Shown piece after piece: positions 1 to 5,689 of a stretch of DNA of 7,846 nt. The position numbers and the translations under genes were made by a program. The notes below the pieces were generated by a model, which was not told the origin of the DNA, ran no database searches, and saw only the letters and a program-made list of their open reading frames with translations. Origin of the DNA: an uncultured Bacilli bacterium (GTDB taxonomy: Bacteria; Bacillota_I; Bacilli_A; RF39; UBA660); the NCBI GenBank assembly GCA_944329545.1, contig CALVIK010000039.1:1-7846 (forward strand). Direction: 5' to 3'. Position 1 is the first letter of the stretch. The number at the start of each line of letters is the position of its first letter.

Positions 1-950
1 GGGGAACTTTTACTATAAAAATTGTCGATACGGAAAAGCCTGTTGTTTGGCTTCAAAAAAGTTATAGTACGCCGCTTGGAAAAGATATAGATTTTGAAAA
101 AAATATTGTTTGTGTTGATAATTATGACAACTCTCCTATTTGCACATTGAAAGGACAGTACGATATTAATACCCCAGGTACTTATAACTTGTCTTTCATC
201 GCCCAAGATAGTAGTAAAAATAAAGTTACTTATCATTTTGATTTGATAGTTTACGATAATAGTGTTAATGAAAAAAATGCCAAAGAATCGCCAAAAACAG
301 CACCTATGACAACAACGCTTTCAGGTGTTAAATTTAGCGATATGTTAAATAAACATAAAAGCGAAAATACGGAACTTGGTATTGATGTATCTAAACACCA
401 AGGAACTGTTGATTTTGAAAAAGTAAAAAATGCCGGAGCTAGTTTTGTCATGATTAGAGTAGGGTATCAAGTAGGGACAAATGGCGAATATAAAGTTGAT
501 CCTTATTTTAAAGAAAATATCAAAAGTGCTTTAAAAAATGATTTAAAAGTTGGGGTTTATTTTTATTCATATGCGGACAGTGAAAAAGAAGCTAAAAAGC
601 AAGCTAGGTGGGTAATTAAACAAATAAAAGATTATGATGTTTCTTTACCAGTGGTTTTTGATTTTGAAAGTTTTAATGCTTTTAATGAAATGGAACTGAG
701 TATTTTTGGCTTAAATGAAGTTGCCGATAGTTTTATCAATACTATTGATAAAGCCGGCTATCAAGGAATGCTTTATGGCAGTAAAAATTATTTAAATACC
801 ATTTGGAAATATCATACAAAAGAAGTATGGCTTGCTCATTATACTGATGAAACTGATTATACTGGAAAATATATGATGTGGCAATTATGTGACGATGGTC
901 TTATTGATGGAATAGATGGTTATGTAGATATTAATGTATTGTATAAATAA
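1..950 (+). CDS. GH25 family lysozyme with Ig-like domain, 5'-partial
   Basis: The reading frame is open from the left edge (codons in phase with base 3) to the TAA at 948-950, so the N-terminus lies outside the window; about 315 residues are visible. The first ~85 residues look like a bacterial Ig-like/DUF5011-type surface domain (DTEKPVV, then a TPGTYNLSF...DSSKN pattern). A polar linker of about 40 residues follows. The rest is a glycosyl hydrolase family 25 muramidase barrel: GIDVSKHQG with its Asp at visible residue 128, VGVYFYSYA, the catalytic signature VFDFESF (Asp 220, Glu 222), MLYGSKNYL, VWLAHYT and MMWQL. Family knowledge: GH25 enzymes cleave the beta-1,4 bond between N-acetylmuramic acid and N-acetylglucosamine in peptidoglycan. 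I infer an exported cell-wall remodelling or lytic enzyme; the signal peptide cannot be seen. A TTG at 147 is not a credible start because the Ig-like domain begins upstream and no SD precedes it. Confidence 0.9.
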   Translation, partial: GTFTIKIVDTEKPVVWLQKSYSTPLGKDIDFEKNIVCVDNYDNSPICTLKGQYDINTPGTYNLSFIAQDSSKNKVTYHFDLIVYDNSVNEKNAKESPKTAPMTTTLSGVKFSDMLNKHKSENTELGIDVSKHQGTVDFEKVKNAGASFVMIRVGYQVGTNGEYKVDPYFKENIKSALKNDLKVGVYFYSYADSEKEAKKQARWVIKQIKDYDVSLPVVFDFESFNAFNEMELSIFGLNEVADSFINTIDKAGYQGMLYGSKNYLNTIWKYHTKEVWLAHYTDETDYTGKYMMWQLCDDGLIDGIDGYVDINVLYK

Positions 951-966
951 AATAAATTTAAAATAA

Positions 967-995
967 TTGATTTTTTTTACTTATTATTATATTAT
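967..995 (+). promoter_or_regulatory. Predicted sigma-A promoter of ychF
   Basis: TTGATT at 967-972 and TATTAT at 990-995 are separated by exactly 17 bp, in the short gap between the lysozyme gene and ychF. A GGGAGTGA Shine-Dalgarno sequence at 1008-1015 then precedes the ATG at 1020. The region is very AT-rich, so a chance match is possible. Confidence 0.5.
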
Positions 996-1019
996 ATAAA
1001 GTGTTAAGGGAGTGATTAG

Positions 1020-2117
1020 ATGAGTTTAACAGCAGGAATAGTTGGTTTACCTAATGTTGGTAAATCTACTTTATTCAACGCCATTACGAAGCAGCACATT
1101 TTAGCAGCTAACTATCCATTTGCGACAATTGAACCAAATGTAGGAATGGTTAATGTTCCCGATAAAAGGGTTGATTTTTTGGAAAAATTATATAATCCGA
1201 AAAAAACGATTTATGCAACCTTTGAATTTACAGATATTGCAGGACTTGTTGAAGGTGCTTCTAAAGGGGAGGGCCTTGGTAATAAATTTTTATCACATAT
1301 TAGAGAAGTCGATGCTATTTGCGAAGTTGTTAGGTGTTTTGACAATGGAAATATTACTCATGTAAACGGCAATATTGATCCGGTAAGGGATGTTGATATT
1401 ATTAATTTAGAACTTGTTTTTGCCGATCTTGAATTTGTCGAAAATAGACTTGGTAAGGTTGGTAAAAAAAGTAGACTTTCTAATGACAAAGAAGCTATGA
1501 AAGAAGCCTCACTTTTAGAAAAAATAAAAGAAGCTTTATTAAATAATAAAGCTATTAGAACTTTAGAGTTAACAGAAGAAGAAAGAAAAATATTAAAACC
1601 ATTTAATTTTTTAACAATAAAACCAATTATTTATGTTGCTAATGTCGATGAAAATGAAATTGCTACAGATAATGATTATGTTAAACAATTAAAAGAATAT
1701 GCGAAAAAAGAAAATTCTTCAGTTGTTGTTATTAGTGCGAAAATAGAAGAAGAGCTTTCTGAATTAACTGAAGAAGAAAAATTGGAATTTTTAAAAGACA
1801 TGGGAATAGAAGAAAGTGGTTTAGATAGACTTGTAAAAGCGTCTTATAAACTTTTAGGTTTATCAACTTATTTAACGGCTGGAACTGATGAAGTTCGGGC
1901 TTGGACATATAAGCAAGGTATGAAAGCTCCTGAATGTGCAGGTATTATTCATACTGATTTTGAAAAAGGGTTTATAAAAGCGGAAATAATGAGCTTTGAG
2001 GACCTAGAAAAATATGGCAGTGAACTTAAAGCAAGAGAAAATGGTAAAATGCGTCTTGAGGGTAAAGATTATGTTATGCAAGATGGTGATATTTGTCATT
2101 TTAGGTTTAATGTTTAA
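1020..2117 (+). CDS. ychF: Redox-regulated ATPase/GTPase YchF (OLA1 family)
   Basis: This is a 365-residue full-length YchF. The P-loop GLPNVGKS is at residues 9-16, the switch I region NYPFATIEPN at 31-40, and the Walker B/G3 motif DIAG at 72-75 with the following GLVEGASKGEGLG. The G4 position reads NVDE (208-211) instead of NKxD, the family hallmark that explains its preference for ATP over GTP. A helical coiled insertion lies around 130-195, and a C-terminal TGS domain (about 281-364, with AGTDEVRAWT and DGDICHFRFN) is present. Family knowledge: it is a cytosolic Obg-related protein that associates with ribosomes and affects stress and translation control. The ATG at 1020 has a strong SD (GGGAGTGAT, about 5 nt away). 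The first base of the stop codon is also the first base of a 72-bp direct repeat, so the recombination junction abuts this gene without altering it. Confidence 0.97.
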   Translation: MSLTAGIVGLPNVGKSTLFNAITKQHILAANYPFATIEPNVGMVNVPDKRVDFLEKLYNPKKTIYATFEFTDIAGLVEGASKGEGLGNKFLSHIREVDAICEVVRCFDNGNITHVNGNIDPVRDVDIINLELVFADLEFVENRLGKVGKKSRLSNDKEAMKEASLLEKIKEALLNNKAIRTLELTEEERKILKPFNFLTIKPIIYVANVDENEIATDNDYVKQLKEYAKKENSSVVVISAKIEEELSELTEEEKLEFLKDMGIEESGLDRLVKASYKLLGLSTYLTAGTDEVRAWTYKQGMKAPECAGIIHTDFEKGFIKAEIMSFEDLEKYGSELKARENGKMRLEGKDYVMQDGDICHFRFNV

Positions 2118-2186
2118 AACAATTATTTAAGTGCATATTAATAGTGGTGATAAATATGTATTTACTTAATTGTTTTTTTATTTATA
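2115..2186 (+). repeat. 72-bp direct repeat, copy 1 (palindromic; holds a CmpB gene 5' remnant)
   Basis: This copy is identical to 3796-3867 except for G2144 versus A3825, a constant offset of 1681 bp. It starts at the T of the ychF stop codon. It carries the SD (GGTGA) and the first ten codons (MYLLNCFFIY, from ATG 2156) of the CmpB-family gene, then departs into unrelated sequence at 2187. The short reading frame from 2156 runs into antisense AlbA sequence and stops at 2282-2284, so it is a dead remnant. Within the copy, 2116-2139 and 2153-2176 form an imperfect inverted repeat, described separately. Confidence 0.95.
2116..2179 (+). terminator. Long hairpin plus T-tract after ychF (copy 1 palindrome)
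   Basis: Arms 2116-2139 and 2153-2176 are 24 nt each. They pair at 20 positions plus two G-U wobbles, with one 2x2 internal mismatch and a 13-nt loop (2140-2152). A run of seven T (2173-2179) ends the right arm. Placed directly after the ychF stop, it could act as an intrinsic terminator, though the stem is AT-rich and would be weaker than a GC-rich one. The ancestral purpose may instead be control of the CmpB gene, whose SD and start codon lie inside the equivalent structure in copy 2. Confidence 0.5.
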
Positions 2187-2204
2187 AAAAAATTGCTTTA
2201 GGTA

Positions 2205-2220
2205 TTAAAATGAATTTTAA
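2205..2220 (-). terminator. Weak AT-only hairpin downstream of the AlbA pseudogene
   Basis: TTAAAA (2205-2210) and TTTTAA (2215-2220) are perfect complements around a 4-nt loop, immediately after the AlbA stop on the minus strand. The minus strand continues about 15 nt later into a run of seven T. A stem of only A-T pairs is a poor terminator, so this is tentative. Confidence 0.25.
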
Positions 2221-2221
2221 A

Positions 2222-3724
2222 TTATTTTTTAGTTATATATTTTTGATTACTGGCTTCAGGATGTTTTTTGTTTGTATATTCTAAAATATTTAATTCGATA
2301 AGAGGTTTTAAAATTTTGTTGTTTACATAACTTCTGGATTTTAAATTTAAATGTTCTTTAATTTCTTTAGAACTTTTTGGTGTAACGCAAAAATCTAAAA
2401 TTATTTGCTTGTATCTATCAATTGTTTTATTTTGTGGTTTATTAACCTGACTACTAACCTGACCACTAACCTGACTACTAACCTGACTACTAATATTTCT
2501 AAAAATAACTTTAAAACTACCTCTTTCTTCATAAAATTCTGGCATAGGTAAATTATATTTTTGCATTTCTCGTTTCATAGTTGGAATACCAGAATGTCTG
2601 TTTTCAATTACTGCACCTTTTTCTTCTAATATTCTAACAATATTAGGGTTTCTAGCTTCCATAACAGTATCAGTACCAAGGTTCTCTAATTTATTTGTTC
2701 CATATAAAGCTCCTGGATTTAATATTTCAATACGGTCTTTGTACATATATACAGAAATATAGGCGTTTTCAGTTTGCGTGCTATAATCTCTATGAATAAG
2801 TGCGTTGGCAACAGCTTCTCTAAGAGCTTCAATTGGATATTCTGTTCTGTTTGTTCGTTTACCATTTTCATCAATAATTACACTCATTTTCATGTTTCTC
2901 CTTAGAAAATTCATTGTTCCATTAAGCATTTCTTCGATAGTTCCTTCAATTCTTTTGTTATCGATAAATCGTTCTCCTAAAGTTCCAGTTTCACCTAATT
3001 TTGTGCCTGGGACTACGACACAAGCAACAAATAATTGTGGATAATAGCTTTGTGGAAATTCTCCAAAAATGAGTGTTCCAGCTAGAGTTGGATAAATTTG
3101 ATTTTCAGTTGTGTCTGTAATTGCACACAATTTTAAATTCTTTTTAAAAGAATTTTTTGCAAAATTAGGTCTATTAATTTTTACCTTTTCAATATATTCT
3201 TTTAAAGCATCCATATTTAAATCTTCAAGCGAAGAGTTTTTGTTTGGCCTTTTATCTTCAATAATATGGTCGTTATAACTTTGAAGTGCGTAGATTTCAT
3301 AGTCTGTCATTATAGTGTCACTATCTCCAACTCTTGTATATGAACCACCTTTAAGACCTTTGGGTTTATAATAGCAAGGTTTTTGATTTTGTGCCAACTC
3401 ATTTATTTTAACAGCAACTATTTGTTTATTTTCAAATTCCATTGGTAATATTTCGGCTCTTATTTTAGGTTCCATAGCATCAGCACATAATGAAGAAATT
3501 TGTTTTTGTAAATCTTTAATATCATAAACATTTTCAGAAGCAAAGTTGTTTTCTTCATTTATACCAAATATGATTATTCAACCATTTTTATTAGAAAAAC
3601 TTGAAAAAGTGTCGTAGCATTTTTTAGGGAAACCGTTGTTGGCAGATTTCACCTCAATAGAACTAGTTTCACTATTATATTTTCTTACTTTTTTAATTGC
3701 TTCAATAACTTCGTTTTGATTCAT
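2222..3724 (-). pseudogene. AlbA/Schlafen-type ATP-binding transcriptional regulator, broken by in-frame TGA
   Basis: Read from ATG 3724 (SD GGAGGTG at 3731-3737, 6 nt spacing) to TAA 2222-2224 in one frame, this is a 500-codon protein interrupted only by TGA at 3580-3578 (codon 49). The N-terminus is an AlbA_2 (Schlafen-like) domain, SSIEVKSANNGFPKKCYDT, then NKNG-stop-IIIFG, where the family has NxxGGxIIxG. The stop therefore replaces the second Gly, one base from GGA. The middle and C-terminal part (about 300-405) resembles the RecG-like GHKL/HATPase_c_4 module: ALREAVANALIHRDYS, IEILNPG, HSGIPTM, PEFYEERGSF. A linker of four S-S/G-Q-V repeats (about 411-427) leads to a winged helix (about 433-500). 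Family knowledge: such proteins are usually annotated as ATP-binding regulators; their roles are poorly defined. The next in-frame ATG (3475, residue 84) has no SD and would discard most of AlbA. A point sequencing error or strain mixture is the main alternative to a true pseudogene. Confidence 0.85.
2444..2491 (-). repeat. Four tandem 12-bp repeats in the AlbA gene (SSQV linker)
   Basis: The plus-strand unit AACCTGACTACT occurs four times head to tail; the second copy has one substitution (C for T). On the coding strand each unit encodes Ser-Ser/Gly-Gln-Val. Because the unit is a multiple of three, copy-number change would alter linker length without a frameshift. The repeats lie between the GHKL-like module and the winged helix. 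Similar QV-rich linkers are common in this family. Confidence 0.9.
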
Positions 3725-3746
3725 AAGAAACACCTCCATTAATGTT

Positions 3747-3778
3747 ATTATACATGATTTACCTAGAATATTTGTCAA
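3747..3778 (-). promoter_or_regulatory. Possible promoter of the AlbA-type gene
   Basis: On the minus strand, TTGACA (3778-3773) and TATAAT (3752-3747) are both perfect hexamers but are separated by 20 bp, longer than the usual 16-18. The SD and ATG 3724 follow closely. The -35 overlaps TTGTCA on the plus strand (3772-3777), a possible -35 facing the CmpB gene, but no good plus-strand -10 was found. Confidence 0.45.
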
Positions 3779-3795
3779 AAAATAACATTTTTTAA

Positions 3796-3867
3796 TAAAA
3801 CAATTATTTAAGTGCATATTAATAATGGTGATAAATATGTATTTACTTAATTGTTTTTTTATTTATA
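3796..3867 (+). repeat. 72-bp direct repeat, copy 2 (5' end of the CmpB-family gene)
   Basis: This is the second copy of the repeat at 2115-2186, with a single difference (A3825 for G2144). It contains the natural SD and first ten codons of the intact CmpB-family gene, so this copy is joined to its gene. Identity is lost at 3868, where the CmpB reading frame continues, and upstream of 3796, where the AlbA promoter region lies. Confidence 0.95.
3797..3857 (+). promoter_or_regulatory. Hairpin enclosing the CmpB gene SD and start codon
   Basis: Arms 3797-3820 and 3834-3857 can pair over 20 of 24 positions plus two wobbles. The 13-nt loop (3821-3833) holds the SD GGTGA (3827-3831), while the ATG at 3837 and the first seven codons are in the right arm. 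In RNA this could limit ribosome access to the start codon or act as a thermosensitive or terminator-like element. The pairing is visible; the regulatory role is inferred. Confidence 0.45.
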
Positions 3868-4352
3868 GTATTTTGGGTTTTTTTATAGAAGCTTTAATGA
3901 CTTTAATTTTTAAAGGCTCTTTTTCTAGTGGTATATTATTCGGTCCATGGACACCAGTATATGGAATAGGAACAGTTTTAATAATTATTATTTCAAATAA
4001 ATTATTTAAGAATTTACATATGAATAGATTACTAGAAACTATTATTGTGTTTTTTATTGTTTCTTTTAGCTTAAGTTTTTTAGAATGGTTAGGTGGAACT
4101 TTAATTGAAATAATATTTGATACGGTTTTTTGGGATTACAGCAATCAAAAATTTAATTTAGGAAAATATATTTCCTTAGAAATGACATTATTATGGGGAA
4201 TATTAAGTATTATATTTATTTATATAATAAGGCCAATTTTTGATAAAATAATAAAAAAAATACCTAAATGGCTAACAATTATTTTAAGTATTTTATTTAT
4301 AATTGATGTAATTATGACATTTTTAATAAGGTTAAATATTATAAAAGCATAA
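3837..4352 (+). CDS. CmpB-family putative ABC transporter permease, five-helix membrane protein
   Basis: This 171-residue protein belongs by pattern to the putative ABC-transporter type IV (CmpB) family: FFIYSILGFFIEAL near the N-terminus, GILFGPWTPVYGIG (32-45), FLEWLGGTLIE (81-91), WDYSNQKFNLGKYISLE (99-115) and LLWGILS (118-124). Five hydrophobic segments are visible at about 3-25, 33-53, 65-90, 112-134 and 145-169, so it is an integral membrane protein. Despite the family name, transport has not been clearly shown for this family and no ATPase gene is adjacent. I chose ATG 3837 because GGTGA lies 5 nt upstream, as for other genes here. An ATG at 3825 would add four residues, but it overlaps the SD, lacks its own and is GTG in the repeat copy at 2144. 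The gene was probably co-transcribed with ychF before the AlbA cassette separated them. Confidence 0.85.
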   Translation: MYLLNCFFIYSILGFFIEALMTLIFKGSFSSGILFGPWTPVYGIGTVLIIIISNKLFKNLHMNRLLETIIVFFIVSFSLSFLEWLGGTLIEIIFDTVFWDYSNQKFNLGKYISLEMTLLWGILSIIFIYIIRPIFDKIIKKIPKWLTIILSILFIIDVIMTFLIRLNIIKA

Positions 4353-4390
4353 ATGCTATGTTTTTAAATACAATTAAGAGGGAATAGATG

Positions 4391-4419
4391 TTTACAAAGT
4401 AAAAAAAATTTGTTATAAT
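4391..4419 (+). promoter_or_regulatory. Promoter of the rpsF-ssb-rpsR operon
   Basis: TTTACA (4391-4396) and TATAAT (4414-4419) have a 17-bp spacer, and TGT immediately before the -10 completes an extended -10 element. This is the strongest promoter match in the window, as expected for ribosomal protein genes. It gives a leader of about 60 nt before rpsF. Confidence 0.85.
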
Positions 4420-4423
4420 CTTT

Positions 4424-4480
4424 ACCGAGTATTGATTTACTCCTTGCTTTTATAAAAAAGCCAGAAGACCATAAGGAGGT
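4424..4480 (+). promoter_or_regulatory. rpsF leader, probable S6:S18 autoregulatory RNA
   Basis: CTCCTT (4440-4445) pairs with AAGGAG (4473-4478), burying the rpsF Shine-Dalgarno sequence. Inside it GCTTTT (4446-4451) pairs with AAAAGC (4456-4461), leaving CAGAAGACCAT as a large asymmetric bulge. Known biology: many bacteria regulate rpsF-rpsR by binding of the S6:S18 complex to a leader resembling its 16S rRNA site, with a bulge near the SD. Position and layout fit that motif, but the match was made by eye. An upstream hairpin, GAGTA (4427-4431) with TACTC (4438-4442), would compete with the SD-sequestering stem. Confidence 0.65.
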
Positions 4481-4486
4481 GTAAGA

Positions 4487-4777
4487 ATGAGAAAATATGA
4501 AATTATGTTTATCGTAAGACCTACTTTAAGTGAAGAAGATACTAAGAAAGTTATTACTGATTTTGAAAAAGTATTAACAAGTAATGGTGCGAAAATCGTA
4601 GGTAAAAAAGATATGGGACAAAGAGATTTAGCTTATGAAATTAAAAAATTCAAAAGTGGATATTATTATTTGTTCAATATTGAAGCTAATGATGATAAAG
4701 CAGTTCGTGAATTTGACCGTTTAGCTTTGATTAGTAAAGATATAATTCGTCACTTAATTACAAGAGAAGAAGATTAA
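4487..4777 (+). CDS. rpsF: 30S ribosomal protein S6
   Basis: This is a 96-residue full-length S6. It has MRKYEIMFIVRP at the start, the mid-protein GQRDLAYEIKKFKSGYYYLF strand pair (44-63) and a C-terminal DIIRHLITREE helix. S6 binds S18 and helps assemble the 30S platform. The usual aromatic residue before GxRxLAY is Met here (DMGQRDLAY), a tolerated variation. The start has an excellent SD (AAGGAGGTG), which the leader can sequester. It is first in the operon, 16 bp before ssb, and likely subject to S6:S18 feedback. Confidence 0.97.
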   Translation: MRKYEIMFIVRPTLSEEDTKKVITDFEKVLTSNGAKIVGKKDMGQRDLAYEIKKFKSGYYYLFNIEANDDKAVREFDRLALISKDIIRHLITREED

Positions 4778-4793
4778 GAAAAGAGGTACCTTT

Positions 4794-5252
4794 ATGAATT
4801 GTGTTAATTTAGTGGGCAGATTAACTGCTAAACCAGAACTTAGATATACAGGATCAAATGTTCCTTATGTTAGATTCACTGTAGCTGCAAACCGTGGTTA
4901 TAACAGTCAACAAGGACAACCTAATACTGATTTTATTGGCTGTGTTGCTTGGCGTAGAACTGCTGAAAATATTGCTAATTACTTAGATAAAGGCAGTATG
5001 GTTTCGGTTCAAGGTTATATTCAAACAGGAAGTTATAACGATAAAGATGGAAATAGAAGATATACAACAGATGTTGTTGCTGACAATGTTCAATTTTTAA
5101 GCAGTCGTTCAAATAATACTGATAATACGAATAGTACGCCAGAAGCGACTCCATATGATTATGAACCATCGCAAAATACTGTTGATGTCGACAATGATCC
5201 TTTTGCTGATTTTGGTGATAATGTAACACTTGATGATAATTTTTTAGACTAA
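4794..5252 (+). CDS. ssb: Single-stranded DNA-binding protein
   Basis: This is a 152-residue SSB. The OB-fold covers about 1-106: MNCVNLVGRLTAKPELRYT, VRFTVAANRGY, DFIGCVAWRRTAENIANYL, KGSMVSVQGYIQTGSY and an RRYTTDVVAD strand. A low-complexity Asn/Thr-rich linker and an acidic tail follow. It protects single-stranded DNA and recruits replication and repair proteins. The tail is odd: it reads NDPFADFG...DDNFLD, so the usual terminal Asp-rich-Pro-Phe tip is absent and the last Phe is third from the end. The SD (AAGAGG, 4780-4785) is weaker than those of the flanking ribosomal protein genes. Its place between rpsF and rpsR is the standard Bacillota order. Confidence 0.96.
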   Translation: MNCVNLVGRLTAKPELRYTGSNVPYVRFTVAANRGYNSQQGQPNTDFIGCVAWRRTAENIANYLDKGSMVSVQGYIQTGSYNDKDGNRRYTTDVVADNVQFLSSRSNNTDNTNSTPEATPYDYEPSQNTVDVDNDPFADFGDNVTLDDNFLD

Positions 5253-5264
5253 AGGAGGATTGAA

Positions 5265-5483
5265 ATGGCAGAATATCGTAAAAAGAAGAAAAAAATATGT
5301 CAAATGTGTGCTGGTAAATCAGTAGACTATAAAGATGTAGATATTATTAAAAAATATATAAGCGCTGACAAAGGTAAAATTTTACCTAGAAGAGTAACTG
5401 GTGCTTGTTCTAAACATCAAAGACATATTGCCGGTGAAGTTAAAAAAGCTCGTTTTATGGCTTTAATACCTTTTGTTAAATAA
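5265..5483 (+). CDS. rpsR: 30S ribosomal protein S18
   Basis: This is a 72-residue full-length S18 with a basic N-terminus, KKKKKICQMCAGK, DYKDVDIIKKYI, LPRRVTGACSKHQR and a C-terminal RFMALIPFVK. C12-x2-C15 and C48-x2-H51 form a candidate zinc ligand set, so this looks like the metal-binding (C+) form of S18. S18 pairs with S6 in the 30S platform. It has a strong SD (AAAGGAGG) 12 bp after ssb. Its stop codon lies inside the terminator hairpin, and rplI does not follow, unlike many Bacillota. Confidence 0.97.
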   Translation: MAEYRKKKKKICQMCAGKSVDYKDVDIIKKYISADKGKILPRRVTGACSKHQRHIAGEVKKARFMALIPFVK

Positions 5484-5495
5484 AGGTATTTTTTT
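5465..5495 (+). terminator. Intrinsic terminator of the rpsF-ssb-rpsR operon
   Basis: AATACCTTT (5465-5473) pairs perfectly with AAAGGTATT (5482-5490) around an 8-nt loop, and a T-run continues to 5495. The left arm lies in the last rpsR codons and the right arm begins within the stop codon. Confidence 0.85.
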
Positions 5496-5501
5496 GTTTA
5501 A

Positions 5502-5595
5502 AAATTTCCAAAACTGGTCGTTTTTTTTGTGAGTTTTGGGAAATTTTTTCCATAAGTTTTAGTTCTTTGGTAGTAATGGAAAAATTTTTCCAAAG
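5502..5595. repeat. Cluster of overlapping inverted repeats
   Basis: AAATTTCCAAAACT (5502-5515) pairs with 5532-5546 (one bulged G) and is followed by T. The 5541-5553 segment instead can pair with 5576-5587 (one bulged T). CTTTGG (5565-5570) can pair with CCAAAG (5590-5595), and 5578-5591 is itself a palindrome. The first hairpin may be a backup terminator for the ribosomal operon. The pairings exclude one another, so an alternative-fold RNA or a degraded element is possible. No reading frame was recognised here. Confidence 0.6.
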
Positions 5596-5653
5596 TCCTT
5601 AAATAAATGAGATTACCAGTAGAAAAACGAATATAATAATTTAACTGAAGAAT

Positions 5654-5689
5654 ATGCAAGATAACATGCAAGATAATGTGTAAGATAAT
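5654..5689 (+). repeat. Three tandem 12-bp repeats upstream of the Fic promoter
   Basis: ATGCAAGATAAC (5654-5665), ATGCAAGATAAT (5666-5677) and GTGTAAGATAAT (5678-5689) are contiguous. The last base is also the first base of the predicted -35 of the Fic gene. The 12-bp period, a little over one helix turn, and the position suit an operator array. The Fic protein ends in a winged helix, so autoregulation is a reasonable but untested inference. Confidence 0.75.

Larger units (their letters stand above)
2187..3795. mobile_element. Putative inserted cassette carrying the AlbA-type gene
   Basis: This is the unique segment between two nearly identical 72-bp copies; cassette plus one repeat is 1681 bp. 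It holds one gene, reversed relative to its neighbours, with its own promoter. Removing the unit would place ychF 38 bp from the CmpB start codon with an intact SD, which is the inferred ancestral order. No transposase, integrase or reverse transcriptase is encoded inside. If mobile, it would need help from elsewhere; alternatively it arose by homologous or illegitimate recombination. Calling it a mobile element is inference; the duplication is directly visible. Confidence 0.5.

Noticed and set aside
147..149. TTG start for the lysozyme gene
   Set aside because: The frame is open upstream to the window edge and the Ig-like domain begins before this codon; no SD precedes it.
2156..2284. Small gene starting at ATG 2156
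   Set aside because: It has an SD, but only the first ten codons come from the CmpB gene. The rest reads through antisense AlbA sequence, so it is a chimeric by-product of the duplication.
3578..3580. UGA recoding (Trp as in mycoplasmas, or Gly as in some candidate phyla)
   Set aside because: All Trp codons I checked in the intact genes are TGG, no other gene has an internal TGA, and the Fic gene ends in TGA. One isolated TGA is better explained as a nonsense mutation or an error.
2187..3795. Insertion sequence or group II intron
   Set aside because: The only gene inside is the AlbA-type regulator. There is no transposase or reverse transcriptase reading frame, and 72 bp is far longer than typical target-site duplications.
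2115..3867. Integron-type gene cassette with attC sites
   Set aside because: The palindromic repeats resemble attC in size and folding, but the conserved GTTRRRY/RYYYAAC boxes are missing and no integrase is visible.
4347..4372. Terminator after the CmpB-family gene
   Set aside because: Only a 4-5 bp stem (AGCA/TGCT) precedes a short T-run; too weak to call.
5654..5689. CRISPR array
   Set aside because: The 12-bp units are contiguous with no spacers and there are no cas genes.
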